DNA from: Chrysogorgia sp. JL179-B06
Taxonomy: Eukaryota; Cnidaria; Anthozoa; Scleralcyonacea; Chrysogorgiidae
DNA: 64,000 bases
Assembly (NCBI GenBank): GCA_035772405.1
Contig: JAYKKM010000427.1
Span: forward strand, 2,681,501-2,745,500
Direction: 5' to 3'
Part shown: piece after piece, positions 34,878 to 46,856 of the stretch
How the letters are laid out: the number at the start of each line of letters is the position of its first letter
Position numbering within the stretch: the stretch's first letter is position 1
The notes under the pieces: model-generated
What the model was told of the DNA's origin: nothing
Seen by the model: the letters and a program-made list of their open reading frames with translations, nothing else
The model's database searches: none
Made by a program: the position numbers and the translations under genes

Positions 34878-35345
34878 TGAAACGAAAATTTGTAAAGGCG
34901 GTTTAACGGGATATTCCAGTCATATGTAGTTCATATGAAAGATCTTACTGACTTTAGTGTATTTCCAAAGTTTCAGTTGAGGATTTTGACGCCATATTTG
35001 TTTTGAAAATATGACGTCATTGAGTGCTTCTTTATTGGCAGTTGAGTTGTTTCGATGGTGATCACATAGTGATAGCTGTTGTGAATGCTCTTTGGATGAA
35101 AATTAGTCGAACTAAACTATTTAGTTCCTTATACAGGAAAGTGGAGGAGCTTCTTCGTAATACGAGATAGAATCACTCAGTACGTCATATTTGAGAACCA
35201 AATATGGCGTCGAAATTGGACAAACTCTCCAACTTCAACTAGCCATATCTTGTAAACTAAATTAATAGGAATGCTGAAACTTTGGAAATAAACTAAAGTC
35301 AGTAAGATCTTTCATATGAACTACATTTGTATTTTGACTTATGAC
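34878..35345. mobile_element. Palindromic element with AGTTCATATGAAAGATC arms
   Basis: The left arm holds TAGTTCATATGAAAGATCTT and CCAAAGTTTCAG; the right arm holds the complements. A deleted relative lies at 46857-47083. A separate small palindrome around TATTTAAAGGGTTAAATA lies just upstream at 34828-34873. Confidence 0.65.
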
Positions 35346-36414
35346 TTATTTGAGTATCACTTCAAGGGAGATGGTCGCAAGAATGGTCGTGCAAAGACAG
35401 TAACTGTATGTCCAACGGTTGCCAGTTGAACTCTCTTAGTTCATCATTTAAATTATCCCGCGTCTAGATAAGATCCCTTGCTCACATGAGCAGTCCTGAT
35501 ATATTGTTTTTGTGACGAAGTTTATATTATCATTTTTCTAATGTAAACAATTGGTTACAATACCGGTTAAAACCAATTCATCGGATACTTCATATTCTAT
35601 TCTGCCTTAGGTTTATACACATTGAAATACAGCCTTAATTCATGATAACGAAATTCCTTTCCTTTTTAAACGAGTTGCTTATTTAATCAAGAATCCCTGC
35701 AGTTATTTTATTTCAGATTTCTGATCAGATTCACTTCCAGCAGGTACACGTTTAGTTTCTCTTTGTTTACCTTTGTTTTACCCGTTTATGAACATGGTGG
35801 CTTTTGACTTTGTTCTCTTTAATCAGAACAAAGCGTTTTGGTTTTTCAAACAAACGCGTAACTGAAAGCAGAATTTGATCGACTAAAAAAAGCAAGACGA
35901 AGAGGAACTATATACAAAGAGAAAGTCAAAGTATAAACGCTACAGTAAGTATGTATACCAACGAATCAGCTCTCACCGTTGTTAAATCATTTCGGCAAAC
36001 GCAATACGCGCAGTCGACCAGTTAATTGTTCAGTGACTATGTGAAATAACAAATTTAAAATAAATTGTCGATTGATGCGAACTGATAAGTTTAGAAATGT
36101 TTGAAGTCGATGTTGCACGAGGAATGTCTTGCATCATTGAATTTTGTTAATGCCCTAAATTAGCTCGACAGTTTCAAAGAATTAACGAACAAACACTAAT
36201 CGATAATCTTTATCTTGGAACTTCAAGTCCAACACAAAAATTAATGATTCGGTTTAATGATGGCATTGAAAGGAATTGGCGTTAAGTTCGTATAGATATT
36301 CGTTAACATATTCTTCGAGTATAATTTTCATTTGCATTGCCAATTCAGCTGCACGTGCAATCCGTAAGATGCTAAGCTACATGCATGGATTCAGTTGCTA
36401 GATTAAGAGGGAAG
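35346..36414. other. Intergenic stretch, nothing firm recognised
   Basis: AT-rich sequence without recognised repeats. A short basic frame (FDRLKKARRRG, about 35877-35936) sits here and was considered as a last CAMTA exon, but the splice evidence is weak. Confidence 0.4.
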
Positions 36415-37235
36415 GATACATATGTGTACAACCTGTAATCTTCTGATGACTAGTGAGATGCTCTAACCATTGAGTTACATGGACTAAGATGATGAGTGAA
36501 GGTTACATATGTGTAACCTTCATTATACCACCTTAGTCCATGTAGCTCACTAGTTAGAGCAGACATGTAACAATCTGATGATCAGTGAGATGCTCTAACC
36601 ATTGAGCTACATAGACTAAGATGATAAGTGAAGGTTACATATGTGTACAACCTGTAACCTTCTGATGACTAGTGAGATGCTCTAACCATTGAGCTACATG
36701 GACTAAGATGATAGAGTGAAGGTTGCATATGTGTACAACCTGTAACCTTCTGATGACCAGTGAGATGCTCTAACTATTGAGCTACATGAACTAAGATGAT
36801 GAGTGAAGGTTGCATGTGTGTACAACCTGTAACCTTCTGATGACTAGTGAGATGCTCTAACTATTGAGCCACATGCAGGACTAGATGGTAGAGTGAAGGT
36901 TACATATGTGTACAACCTGTAACCTTCTGATGACCAGTGAGATGCTCTAACTATTGAGCTACATGGATTAAGATGGCAGAGATAACCATCAGATAACCTT
37001 CTGATGACTATTGAGATGCTTTAACCATTGAGCTACATGGCTAAGATGGTAGAGTGAAGGTTACAGGTTGTATGTAACCTTTTGATGACCAATGAGATGC
37101 TCTAGCCATTGAGCTACATGGCTAAGATGGTATAGTAAGGTTACATATATGTACAACCTGTAACCTTTTGATGACCAGTGAGATGCTGTAACTATCGAGC
37201 TACATGGACTAAGATAATAGAGCGAAGGTTACATA
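36415..37235 (-). repeat. Tandem tRNA-Thr-like array upstream of secreted gene A
   Basis: Roughly nine units of about 86-90 bases on the minus strand. Each has TAGCTCAATGGTTAGAGC-type sequence and a CTAGTCATCAGAAGG anticodon-arm region followed by a short GGTTAC...GTAACC palindrome. It ends about 60 bases before the gene A start codon, so it occupies the presumed promoter. Confidence 0.75.
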
Positions 37236-37293
37236 TAAGTGCAATCTGTAAAAAACTGTTTTCATTATTCTGGTTTACCTTTTCAGGTTAACG

Positions 37294-40200
37294 ATGGGGA
37301 AAAGCAACCAGCGACAAATGAAAACCCTTCTAGGTTTCGTCCTGCTTTTCGAAGTCCTTTATTCGTCACAAGGTAACGTATTACACGTTTTAATACAATT
37401 ACGAATATCGTTGTCGCTTGACTTTGTAATAATGATTTCATTAAATTGCCTTTCTCATGTTGGGAATTTTTATATATTTATAATCTTTGGCACTTTCTGA
37501 TAAAAAAATATCATCAACTGAAGTTTCATCTTGATGTCTTTTTCCTCTGCTTAAGTTGGATTACTATTCAAAAGAAGTAACTATCTTCGTATTTCACTGT
37601 TGAATCACTGTGCATACAACGTCTTTGCATGTCCCTGGATTGACGTAACTTCCTGTGAATAGTAAATAAACTAACTTTAGCAGAGGAAAAAGACATCAAG
37701 ATGAAACCTTTAGTTGATGATAATATTAAGAAATGTTTCTCAGAAAGTGCCAAAGATTATAAATACATAAAAAGACCACACATAAGATATTCCCTTTCTT
37801 TAACTTGCAGGGCTTCCCTATCCGGCGGTTTCTAAATCAGACACTGGAACCAAACGACAAGGCGTGGGATATAGTTCCTCAGTGTCCCCTAAGCTCGACT
37901 CCGATCCCATCGGCCAGGGTGAGGCAAACTCCTACGACTCGTACATTGGTAATGGCAACCCAGAAACGCGTTATGCTAGTTCAGCTGACCCTCAAAGTGC
38001 GCCCGCAAGTTCATATGACCAGCAAAACCCGTACTCGAGCCCTGCTGAACAAACGCCCGGACTCGTCGCAGCAGAGTACCTCCGATCCACAGACATCGTC
38101 GGCTAATCCGACCGCAGCCGATCAACAGTCGACGTCTACCGAGAAAACTGCAGGCGCCGCTTCACCGTCTGCCCCAGATCAATCCCAGGATGCACAGTAC
38201 GCTGAAAGTCAAACCCAGTCTGCTCCAGCCACTCCAGATCAGTCCTCTTCGCAGTCTCAGACCGCGCCGTCGTCGCAAAGTCAGTCCCAGGCCGCGCCGT
38301 CTTCTCAGAGTCAGTCCCAGGCTGCTCCGTCTTCTCAGAGTCAGTCCCAAAGCGAAGACTCTTCACAGAGTCAGTCCCAGGCTGCTCCGTCTTCACAGAG
38401 TCAGTCCCAAGGCGCAGAGTCTTCGCAAAGTCAGTCGCAAACCGCACAGTCATCGCAGAGTCAGTCCGATCCCGGTCAATCACAGGCCCCTGCCAACCCA
38501 TCTGGCTCATACAACACCGGAAGCGACCAATCAAGTGAGACGAATAACCAGTCCTCAGGTTATAGTAACCCATCTCAACCTTATGATGCAGCGCAGAACC
38601 AGAACTCAAATTATGAAAATACGACACAGGACAACCAAGCTGTGCCTCCATTAACCCAATCCGCTGATACCAACGCTGCATCATCCAACAACCCGCAACA
38701 AAACCTGCCTGATTATTCCCGTTACGAACTGCTCAACGTGACATCCAAAACCGCCCCTAATACGAAGGGCGACTCTTCGTCCACTCAGGCGGCCAGCTCG
38801 TCGTCGCCTACAATCGTGGATCTGCCTTCCTCCAGCCTTGCCGCTCTCGGGTTACCTGGCAACGACAGCACCAGGTACGGCGCGGTTGTACGCGAGGGAG
38901 CGAACTCTTCGGCATCTCCCGTGGTGCTATCGTCGAGCGACGCCGCGAAGGTTCCCGACAAAAGCGCTTCCAATGGTGCCACGAAGTATCCAACCGTGAG
39001 TAAAGAAACAACTGTCACTGGGAACCACGCCACCACCTACCTTGAGTTACCCAAGAACCTCCATAAGCCAGCCATTGTGAAGTATGAGGTGCAGATAGCC
39101 CCCAAGACCAAGGGGGTACCCATCGAGCAGGAGATAGCGATCATGCCGCCGGAGGGGACTGGTGGCGAGCGGAAACCGTTGGTGCTGTTGAAGCAGATCG
39201 TGACGAAGGCGACGGACGAGAGGATCCAGATCATCGTGCCGAAAGAGGACGCGAGCTTGGTCAGCAGCCCAAAGGTGGAGGTCAAGGGGGGTCATGTGGA
39301 ACAGGAGGACGCGAACAAGGGGACACTGATGGATCAGAGTAATGAACAAGATCAAGATCAACGTCAAGATCAATCCCAAGGTCAACCTCATGGTCAAAAT
39401 CAACCAAAAGGTCAAGATCAATCCCAAGGTCAACCTCAAGGTCAAAATCAACCAAAAGGTCAAGATCAATACCAGGGTCAAGACCAAGGTCAACCCCAAG
39501 GTCAAGGTCAACCTCAAGGTCAAGGTCAACCCCAAGATCAAGGTCAACCCCAAGGTCAAGGTCAACCCCAAGATCAAGGTCAACCCCAAGGTCAAGGTCA
39601 ACCTCAATATCAAGTCGAGACTCAAGGTGAGAGGGTCACACGGCGCCGTGACGTTGGCGCACCGTAAAGCAGGAGACTGGGCAATTTCCAAGAACGTAAA
39701 AGCTATTTTTCTCAGAAAAATGAACTGATATTTTTGGAACACGTGTAGTCCTTTCGTAGAACACTCGTTCGGTAATAAGACAGGGACTATCTTAGGAACT
39801 GTGATGTCCTCGAACACAATATTGATAACTTGTTCTCGTCGTCCCGACTTTACGGTGCCACCAATGTTTTTTTCAGTGCTCTAGATTATTTATTAGAATT
39901 AATCAAATATCTGTTATATTAACGACGTGCACTATAAATAGCATATTAAGCTGTTATATTAAGCCATAAGAAAAGAACATTTGTAATAGAAAGTTATTTG
40001 AAAAAATAGATTATTGTTACCATTGTCGTTATTGTTCTGGATATGGTTAGGGTTATCGTTATTATCATAGTTATCATCGGTGATTATCACTTAGTATGAA
40101 TGAATGAAAAACCTTTATTTCGTCAGGGTAATCCTTTCAGTGCTACAGTAAGCACTGTTATCAACAGGAGCCCTGAATAAAGTTATTAATTACAAAAGAT

Positions 40201-43200
40201 GCTATTCTATTAAAAAAAAAACAAAAAAAACAACTAATATACAATTTACATATCATCTATGAACAACAATAATTTAAAATTACATAACATCACAATTACG
40301 CCTAAAATTATTAAAAACAGTACAGCCATTATAAAAAAATGATTTTTTAGCAGCTTCTGTTCTAACTTTAGTTAAATGTAATAAATTACTTTGTCTGGTT
40401 GACCTATAGCGTTTATCTCTCTATTATAAATAAAATAATTATGTAAAAATTGAGGTGACTTTATCCAACAATTATCTCTTTTACTCTGATGAACGTCTCC
40501 GCTCAAAACGTCAGCATTTCGGTATGTTCACCATCTTTTTGCTTTGCTAGTGATTATATTCACCCCAGTGATTATCCAGATCTTACAACACTATTGAGTC
40601 GCTTTCTTTGTCCGTCGTAAGGATTACTTGATATAGCGCGTTCTCCAAAAATGCCGAAATTATGTATTTACAATCTAAAACTAGACTATGATATTAAAAA
40701 CTAGTGACATTACTCAACAGCCAGTATCTAAGTACATAAAAATTAAAAGTAATCTAATCTAAAAAGGTGTCTCTTTAGTTTACACTTCAAAATTACAACA
40801 GTATAGAGCTACATTTAATGTCCATTGGCAGTTCCATAGACTGGGAGCCAAACAGAAAACTCTCTGAAACCATACGACTTAAAGCGATATGACGGTTGAC
40901 AAAGAAGCAGCTTTTCTCCGGCGGATCTAAGAGCTCTTCTGGGACATAAAGTACAAGCAAGTCATTTAGATACGAAGGCGCTAAGCCATTAACTATCTTG
41001 TATGTAAACAATAAAATATAATTTATCAACTAAATCCCCAGAAACCCGGCAATTATATATTCAATGGGTTATATCTGTATATAACCCTCGCACGAGGGTT
41101 ATATACAAATAAAACCCATTGAGTTTATAATTGCCCAACTCATGAGGTCCTTGCCTTAACCATCTCCAGTAGAAGCACGCCAGTAGCGTGTCCATAAGCG
41201 AGGGAGAAGCAAGTATTTGTTGCATAAGAAATGATAATGTCCCTCTGGTTGTATCTGGCTAAAAGCCTCAGTTCTCAGTATTTATCCTGTACTAGGTGAC
41301 TATCCAAATCTTAGTGACTATTTATCCTAGGACTATCCACCCTCCTCCCCGGTGACTATCCACCCTAGTGACTATCCACCCTAGTGACTATCCACCCTCC
41401 TCCCCGGTGACTATTCATCCTAGTGACTATCCACCGTATTTTTACTTTAAGATTTTATGTGTCATGATCTGCCGTCGTGTAGTCATTATAATCCAAGTAT
41501 TTGTGACCAAGAATGGATGAAACGTCATTGTAAGAAGATGTGTGGATCATGCAGTTCAGACGGTGAGAGCTTGGCCTGGATAAATTCTCATCTTCATCTA
41601 TCTATATCTTCATCTTCCTTCTCTTCATCCTCTTCACCTTCGTCAACTTCATCTTCCTTCTCCTCTTCATCCCAATCTTCATCCTCATTTTTGTCTTCAT
41701 CCTCATCATCATCTTTATCTTCATCCTTATATTCATCCTCATACTCATCATCTTTATCTTTATCTTGATCCTCATCTTCATCCTCATCTTCATCCTTAAC
41801 TTCATCTTCATCCTCCTCCTCATCATCATCCTCCTCCTCATCATCATCTTCGTCTTCATCTTCTTCATCTTCTTCATCTTCTTCATCTTCTTCATCACCA
41901 TCTTCATCCACATCTTCATCTTCATCCTCATCTTTATTTCTATTCCCTCGTCCTTATCTCCCCTCTTTTCGTTACTTTATATTAACTTTCTTTTTGTTTC
42001 ATTTTATTAACAGAAACTTCATCTCCTTCGCCGAATGACAACAACAACAACAACAACCCATCTCCTAAACGTAAGACTAAAAATTACACCAAATTTTATC
42101 AAGCATCGAAACATTCATAACAAGTTGAATAAACCTTTCCCTATTTCTTATGATAAGCGACATATTGTTGATGAAGGTGGTAAGAACTTGCTCGTTGAAA
42201 CAAATCTATTTTCCTTATTTCGATGTGGAGAATGTGATATTTGAGTTTTAAACTTCAGAAACTAAGGTAAATAATCAACAAGCATATATGCATGCCTGCT
42301 GCTATTAAGATGCTGTGGTTGCCAGTAGGGCTTGGAGGAGCTCTGAAAATTATAATTCTATAGGTAGAGTTTTTGCCGAAAGGTGTCGACCTGGGTCAGA
42401 TTAAGATCGGCATTTATAGACGTGGCCTTCAAAACGTTAACAAGCATTGTGAATTTCAGCATTTGAAAGAAGCCATGGTAAATTAACTACCGTATTTGAT
42501 GTTCGAAACTTGTTTTATGACCTCCAAAACGCTCCAGTTCTGCTAAAACGATTGTGGTGCTTGAGCTGAAGTCAGCATTAAGGAACAGCTCTCACCTCTC
42601 AGCGAGTTCACGTCGTCCTGAAGACGTGAAAATGTTCAGAGTTGCGTTGCAAACAGAACGAGGACGGTGTTGAGAATACTCTTAGGACTACAAATTATTC
42701 ATTCTCTTTGTTTCGCATAAATAATTCTTTGTTTTGAAGACCGCGTTGTCGAGGTTGTCGCGTCGAAGTCCCTATTTTTTGCCGACCCCAATATTGATTT
42801 TTTCGAGGGCTGCAATAGAGTACCCTAATCGATGTTATATTACAGATTGTGAATACGGGGGAGAAGTTCACCAGAGTGGAGAAAGCTGGTCACCAGGACC
42901 CTGTGTTCCCAAATGTCAATGCCACAATGGCTACACGAATTGCTCCAAAGTGGAGTGCCCAGACCTCAACTGTGATAAACCAGTTAAAAGACGTTGGAAA
43001 TGTTGTCCAGAATGCCTACCTAACCCCGAAAATGGTACGTATCTGAACTCAACGAGTCTTCTCCATCCTAAACTGTAACCCCAACCCCCCTGAATGCTAA
43101 CCCCCGGAAGAGTACGTCATTCGATGACGTCAAGTGTTTTTGGTTTGTTTCCATAGAGACAGGATGTGGCGTAGATACGCTTGGTGGGAATGCCGAAGGA

Positions 43201-44154
43201 CTCTGTTGTGTCTTTCCTTTCAACTATCGCAGTGTTGATTATTTCACATGCACGACCGCTGACTCCGATCAACCGTGGTGCTCGATCACGCGGAATTATG
43301 ATCGTGATGGATTGTGGGGGACCTGCGTTGGTGAGTTATGTAGCCATATTTTTTATTAGTGAAGCTACGTTTTGATTTTAGCACAGTGCAGTGCAGTGCA
43401 GTGCAGTACAGTACAGTACAGTACACAGTGCAGTGCAGTGCAGTACAGTGCAGTACAGTACAGTACAGTACAGTACAGTATATAGAGTATATAGTATATA
43501 GTATATAGTATAGTATAGTATGTTTCATTGTTTATTTAATTTTCTATTTTAGCGAAATCCGCAGTCGAGGCGAACCATACAAAACAAACAGATTCGGATG
43601 AAAAGTCAGCGTTGCTCATAGCAACCCAGCTCGCAAGTGCCAGAGAATGGCGGAACTCGTCGAATAATCAGGTATCAGACACCTTCAAGGGATTTCCTAG
43701 TCCACTGACGGAAAAAGCCCGCGAGTCGTTGAATGCGAGGAAAACACCGTCGTCATACCACGCGAGTCCCGCGCCCCAGAATCCCGAGCGAGCTTACAAT
43801 GCACTTGGTTACGATTCCAAGGTCAGCGGCAATTCTGGGAATAATGCTGATAATCCCACTACGTCCACAACACAAGACTCTTACAATCAAGAAAACTCGG
43901 AAAGTCCTAGAATTTCTGGGCTCGGCGGTTTAATTAGTCCCAGTTCTGGGAATCCTAGTGAAAGCTCCCAAGGGAATTCTGCGAATTCATTACCCACGAC
44001 GTCATCATCGACGTCATCAGATCAAGTCTCGGTCAGCCCTTATCTTGATCAAACGCTAGTCAACAGTCGACAACGGCGTACGACGATAGGTCGTCGTCGT
44101 AAACTGTCGGGGCGTACTCGGATTCTCGAGACACCATCCAGCTATCGAGGGTAG
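37294..44154 (+). CDS. Secreted modular protein A: signal, Ser/Gln-rich, ShK, VWC, FN2
   Basis: The name is a label, not a known gene. Exons: 37294-37372 (signal peptide, KTLLGFVLLFEVLYSSQ), 37811-39626 (Ser/Gln-rich region with SSQSQSQAAP units, a middle part that may fold, and GQPQGQ repeats), 41452-41562 (ShK: six cysteines, WMKRHCKKMCGSC), 42014-42070 (Asn/Pro linker), 42846-43034 (VWC: SWSPGPCVPKC, WKCCPEC), 43157-43330 (fibronectin type II: CVFPFNY, PWCSITRNYD, LWGTC) and 43553-44154 (Ser-rich tail ending in basic RRTTIGRRRK). All internal boundaries are phase 1. The Ser/Gln exon needs removal of one base near 38056-38058 to stay open; with that its length is exactly symmetric, giving about 1008 residues. 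GGTGAG at 39626 is a good donor, so the stop at 39665-39667 is probably intronic. An extracellular matrix, mucus or capsule role is possible; function unknown. Confidence 0.7.
40090..41035 (-). mobile_element. Minus-strand LINE 3' end in gene A intron 2
   Basis: The frame 40793-41029 contains LLFTYKIVNGLAPSYLNDLL and later VSESFLFGSQSMELPMDI. This is the C-terminal region of CR1/L2-like LINE ORF2. The opposite end, near 40100, has GTCAGGGTAATCC and AT-rich 3' UTR. It is 5' truncated. Confidence 0.6.
41330..41440 (+). repeat. GTGACTATCCACCCT minisatellite before a ShK exon
   Basis: Six or so units of TAGTGACTATCCACCC, some with CTCCTCCCCG spacers, run up to about 12 bases before the gene A ShK exon (41452). 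Confidence 0.75.
41590..41945 (+). repeat. CTTCATCCTCAT satellite after a ShK exon
   Basis: TTCATC/CTCATC hexamers between the ShK and linker exons of gene A. The apparent Ser-rich and Glu/Asp-rich frames come from the repeat. Confidence 0.85.
43385..43515 (+). repeat. CAGTGCAGTA pentamer repeat in gene A intron 6
   Basis: GCAGT and ACAGT units change into TATAGTA units just before the last exon. Confidence 0.85.
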
Positions 44155-44337
44155 GGTAGGGTAGGGTAGGGGTGAAGTGGACATCACCAGTGAATGGGGG
44201 AACAAGTTTTAAGTATTATTATAAAAGAAAATGATTTGAACCCAGTAGTGTCATTACAAGTGTGAAGTTGATCGTCCAAGTTGTTGACATTGACTGGGAC
44301 TTGGCTGAATGTCTCGCCTTTAGTACCAACTACAAAC

Positions 44338-44575
44338 AGGGTCTTCCTGAGCAAAATCATAATATATATTGTCAGTCGAAAATTTCATCTTCATGGAGTT
44401 TTTCGCTGTTAAAGTTATCAGATGTGATGTCACAAGAGGCATTCCAAACCAATTTTCTTTTGTTATTTGCCACAAAGATGCCTCTTGTGACATCACATCC
44501 GATAACTTTAACAGCCAAAAAGTCCACGATGATTTTGATTTTGCTCAGAAAGACCCAAATATGACGTAATGACTC
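44338..44575. mobile_element. Palindromic GTCTTCCTGAGCAAAATCAT element, copy
   Basis: The left half (AAAATTTCATCTTCATGGAG) and the right half (GTCCACGATGATTTTG) mirror the complete copy at 33753-34037. It lies 180 bases after the gene A stop. Confidence 0.6.
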
Positions 44576-44689
44576 AAACGTATGACTGTTATGACACAAA
44601 CAATTACGTAATGAAGTATATATATTTTACTATATATATATATAAAAAACACGCTTTACTTGACTTCAACAAACACGCTTTACTTGACT

Positions 44690-44790
44690 CTGAAGATGAC
44701 CGCCGCTGAGGCCGTCGAAACGTCAGTCACCAACAATAGTCTTTCTCAAGACTACAACAACCTGGACGATCAACTTCACAGTATACTAAG
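44690..44790 (+). repeat. Repeat with CGTCGAAACGTCAG word
   Basis: CTGAGGCCGTCGAAACGTCA followed by ACAACCTGGACGATCAACTTC. The same pair occurs inverted at 14465-14515. It has the GAAACG half of the hammerhead-like motif, but the CTGATGA half is changed. Confidence 0.5.
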
Positions 44791-45169
44791 TATACATAAA
44801 ACTAATTAGAATAAACGAATTATTACAAAGCCATTTGTGAAGAGTAACTAAGTACATAAAAGTTGAATATAAAAATATTTTAGAACTTACGATATTGGTA
44901 AGTTACAAAAATAATAAATAAACAATAAATAGCTTTGAGTTGTTGAAACATTGAAACGTTAAAAACTAAACAAATAAATATCATATTGAAGTGGTATAAA
45001 TAAATACAAGAAGTAATGTGACCGCTGGGGAAAAAGACTTAACCTATAGCTGAATAGAAAGATCTTTCTATCCAAATGAGTGATATAAAAGTGTAAGTAA
45101 GTAAGTAAAGATTTTATGTATTGAGGGTAACATTAAATAGCAAAAATGTTAATGAACTTGTAGCCTTCA

Positions 45170-45172
45170 CGG

Positions 45173-45222
<50 letters not shown>

Positions 45223-45655
45223 GACGTATTAGGAGCATTATACAATAGTCTCAATGCTCTTACAACAATATATTCTTAAATTTACTTTTTTTTTTACTAT
45301 TTACTATTAATTTTAAATTTACTATTAATTTAAAAAAAAGAAAAGTCTTAACTGCTGACTTAAAATTACCCAACATATCAAAGCTTCTAATTTCCTGTGG
45401 TAATGAATTCCACAGTTTTGGTGCCGAAACCGAGAACGCTCTGTCTCCATGAGTCACCGTTTTGCGGGATTTTGGCTCAATTAGCAGATTACGGTCTGAT
45501 GATCTCAAAGCACGAGTAGGTTTATATTTATTTAGCAAATCAGTAATATAAACAGGCGCCTGGCCATGCAAAGCCTTGAAAGTAATTATTAGTATTTTAA
45601 ATACAATCCTTGATCTCACCGGCAACCAGTGAAGATTACGAAGCACATTCTACGA
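45170..45655 (-). mobile_element. Minus-strand LINE 3' end with (TTA)n tail
   Basis: The frame 45260-45646 has LRNLHWLPVRSRIVFKIL, APVYITDLLNKY and DRAFSVSAPKLWNSLPQEI, which are hallmarks of the C-terminus of CR1/L2-type LINE reverse transcriptases. The element ends in TTA triplets (ATA at 45177-45222 on the plus strand). A sister copy is at 47640-48055. Confidence 0.75.
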
Positions 45656-45860
45656 TTACAATACAGCGGAATAACATATAATAATGAAATTGTATAAATA
45701 TGAGTAAACTCGAACTAAAAATGAAGTCAAAAAGCTAATATGTAACTAGACATTAAAATGATACAATGACTGTTGATCTTTAAAAATATTTGTCCTAAGT
45801 TCTAACGACAGACTGTTCCATTATCTGGCACTAGTGGTAGTGAATGTTCTACCGCATATA

Positions 45861-46252
45861 CACACGTAAAAACGCCACAGACCTGTTACAGCCTGTTGCA
45901 CCTTCAGGCCTGATACAGGTATGATATCATAGCTGTATCACACTGTTGTCGCCAACAGACTGTTCAGAACTGATGGTATCAGATTGGAACAGTCTGTTGG
46001 GTTTTCAGGGCTGTATCAGTCTGATGTAACAGAATGTTTTTTGCGAAATTGTGATGTACACTGATGATGTAACAGCGCTGATAGAAGTTGTTGGTATCAG
46101 ATAAATCAGGACTGATGAATACAGATGATAAGGCATCAGTGCTGATACTGACTGTGACCATCATAGCTGTTACAGGGGTCGCTACATTATCCTGAACAGA
46201 CCTGATATCAGTGCTGTTGAATGCTGTAACAGAACATGCGTTTTTCCGTGTG
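45861..46252. mobile_element. MITE with CACACG..AAAAACGC ends and CTGATACAG-rich core
   Basis: The terminal words CACACGTAAAAACGC and GCGTTTTTCCGTGTG are inverted. The flanks read TA on both sides, which fits a TA duplication. The interior is packed with short words such as CTGTTACAG, CTGATACAG, CTGTATCAG and GATATCAT. Confidence 0.65.
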
Positions 46253-46436
46253 TAGACCTCTTTCATAATGGCACCCAAATTAAATATATCTTTTATATTC
46301 ATTTCAATTAGCCTTTCTGACCTCGTTCGTGTGTCTGTAATTCCAAATAATCTTCGCTTTGTAACGAGGCCAGAAAGGCTAATTTGCATGCATATAAAAG
46401 AATATTTAGACTGGCCCCTATTATGAAAGAGGTCTA
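46253..46436. mobile_element. CCTCTTTCATAATGGC foldback family, copy 2
   Basis: The ends are TAGACCTCTTTCATAATGG and ATTATGAAAGAGGTCTA. The inside has TAACGAGGCCAGAAAGGC-type arms. It is directly abutted to the previous MITE. Confidence 0.65.
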
Positions 46437-46856
46437 TTCGGTTTTCCTATTATATCCAGGACATTAAATTGGAATTGGAATATCTTGTATTTCGAGATTC
46501 TCATATTGAATCTAGATATTTGGTTTTCTCAACATCACACAGACCAAACATAATTTTGTATATACAGCTAGCTGGACAAGACAGAGGTACTTTCTGCGCA
46601 ACTCGAAAGACGCCCATTGTTAAGCCTTTTTCATCGTACGGTTGATGTGGACCACATATCATCTTGTAGCTCTCCGTTGAGTCGTAATATTAACTTGTTT
46701 CACCAAATAAGGATTACACACCTGATAACAATACTCTAATATTGATCTTACAATAGAAACTTAAAATCCATCTCAACTCCTGATTAAACCGATTGAAACC
46801 CCTGTTAGTCATTCTGTGTTTATTGTGTGCGCAAACCGTCGGAGATCCCTATTTCG

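Noticed and set aside
35877..35936. Possible last CAMTA exon encoding FDRLKKARRRG
   Set aside because: It would be in phase with an alternative donor at 32910, but its acceptor has a poor pyrimidine tract and exon 13 already ends with a stop after the last IQ motif. Transcripts would decide.
38136..38684. Minus-strand and alternate-frame ORFs over the Ser/Gln repeats
   Set aside because: They are repeat shadows of the gene A coding strand, without independent features.
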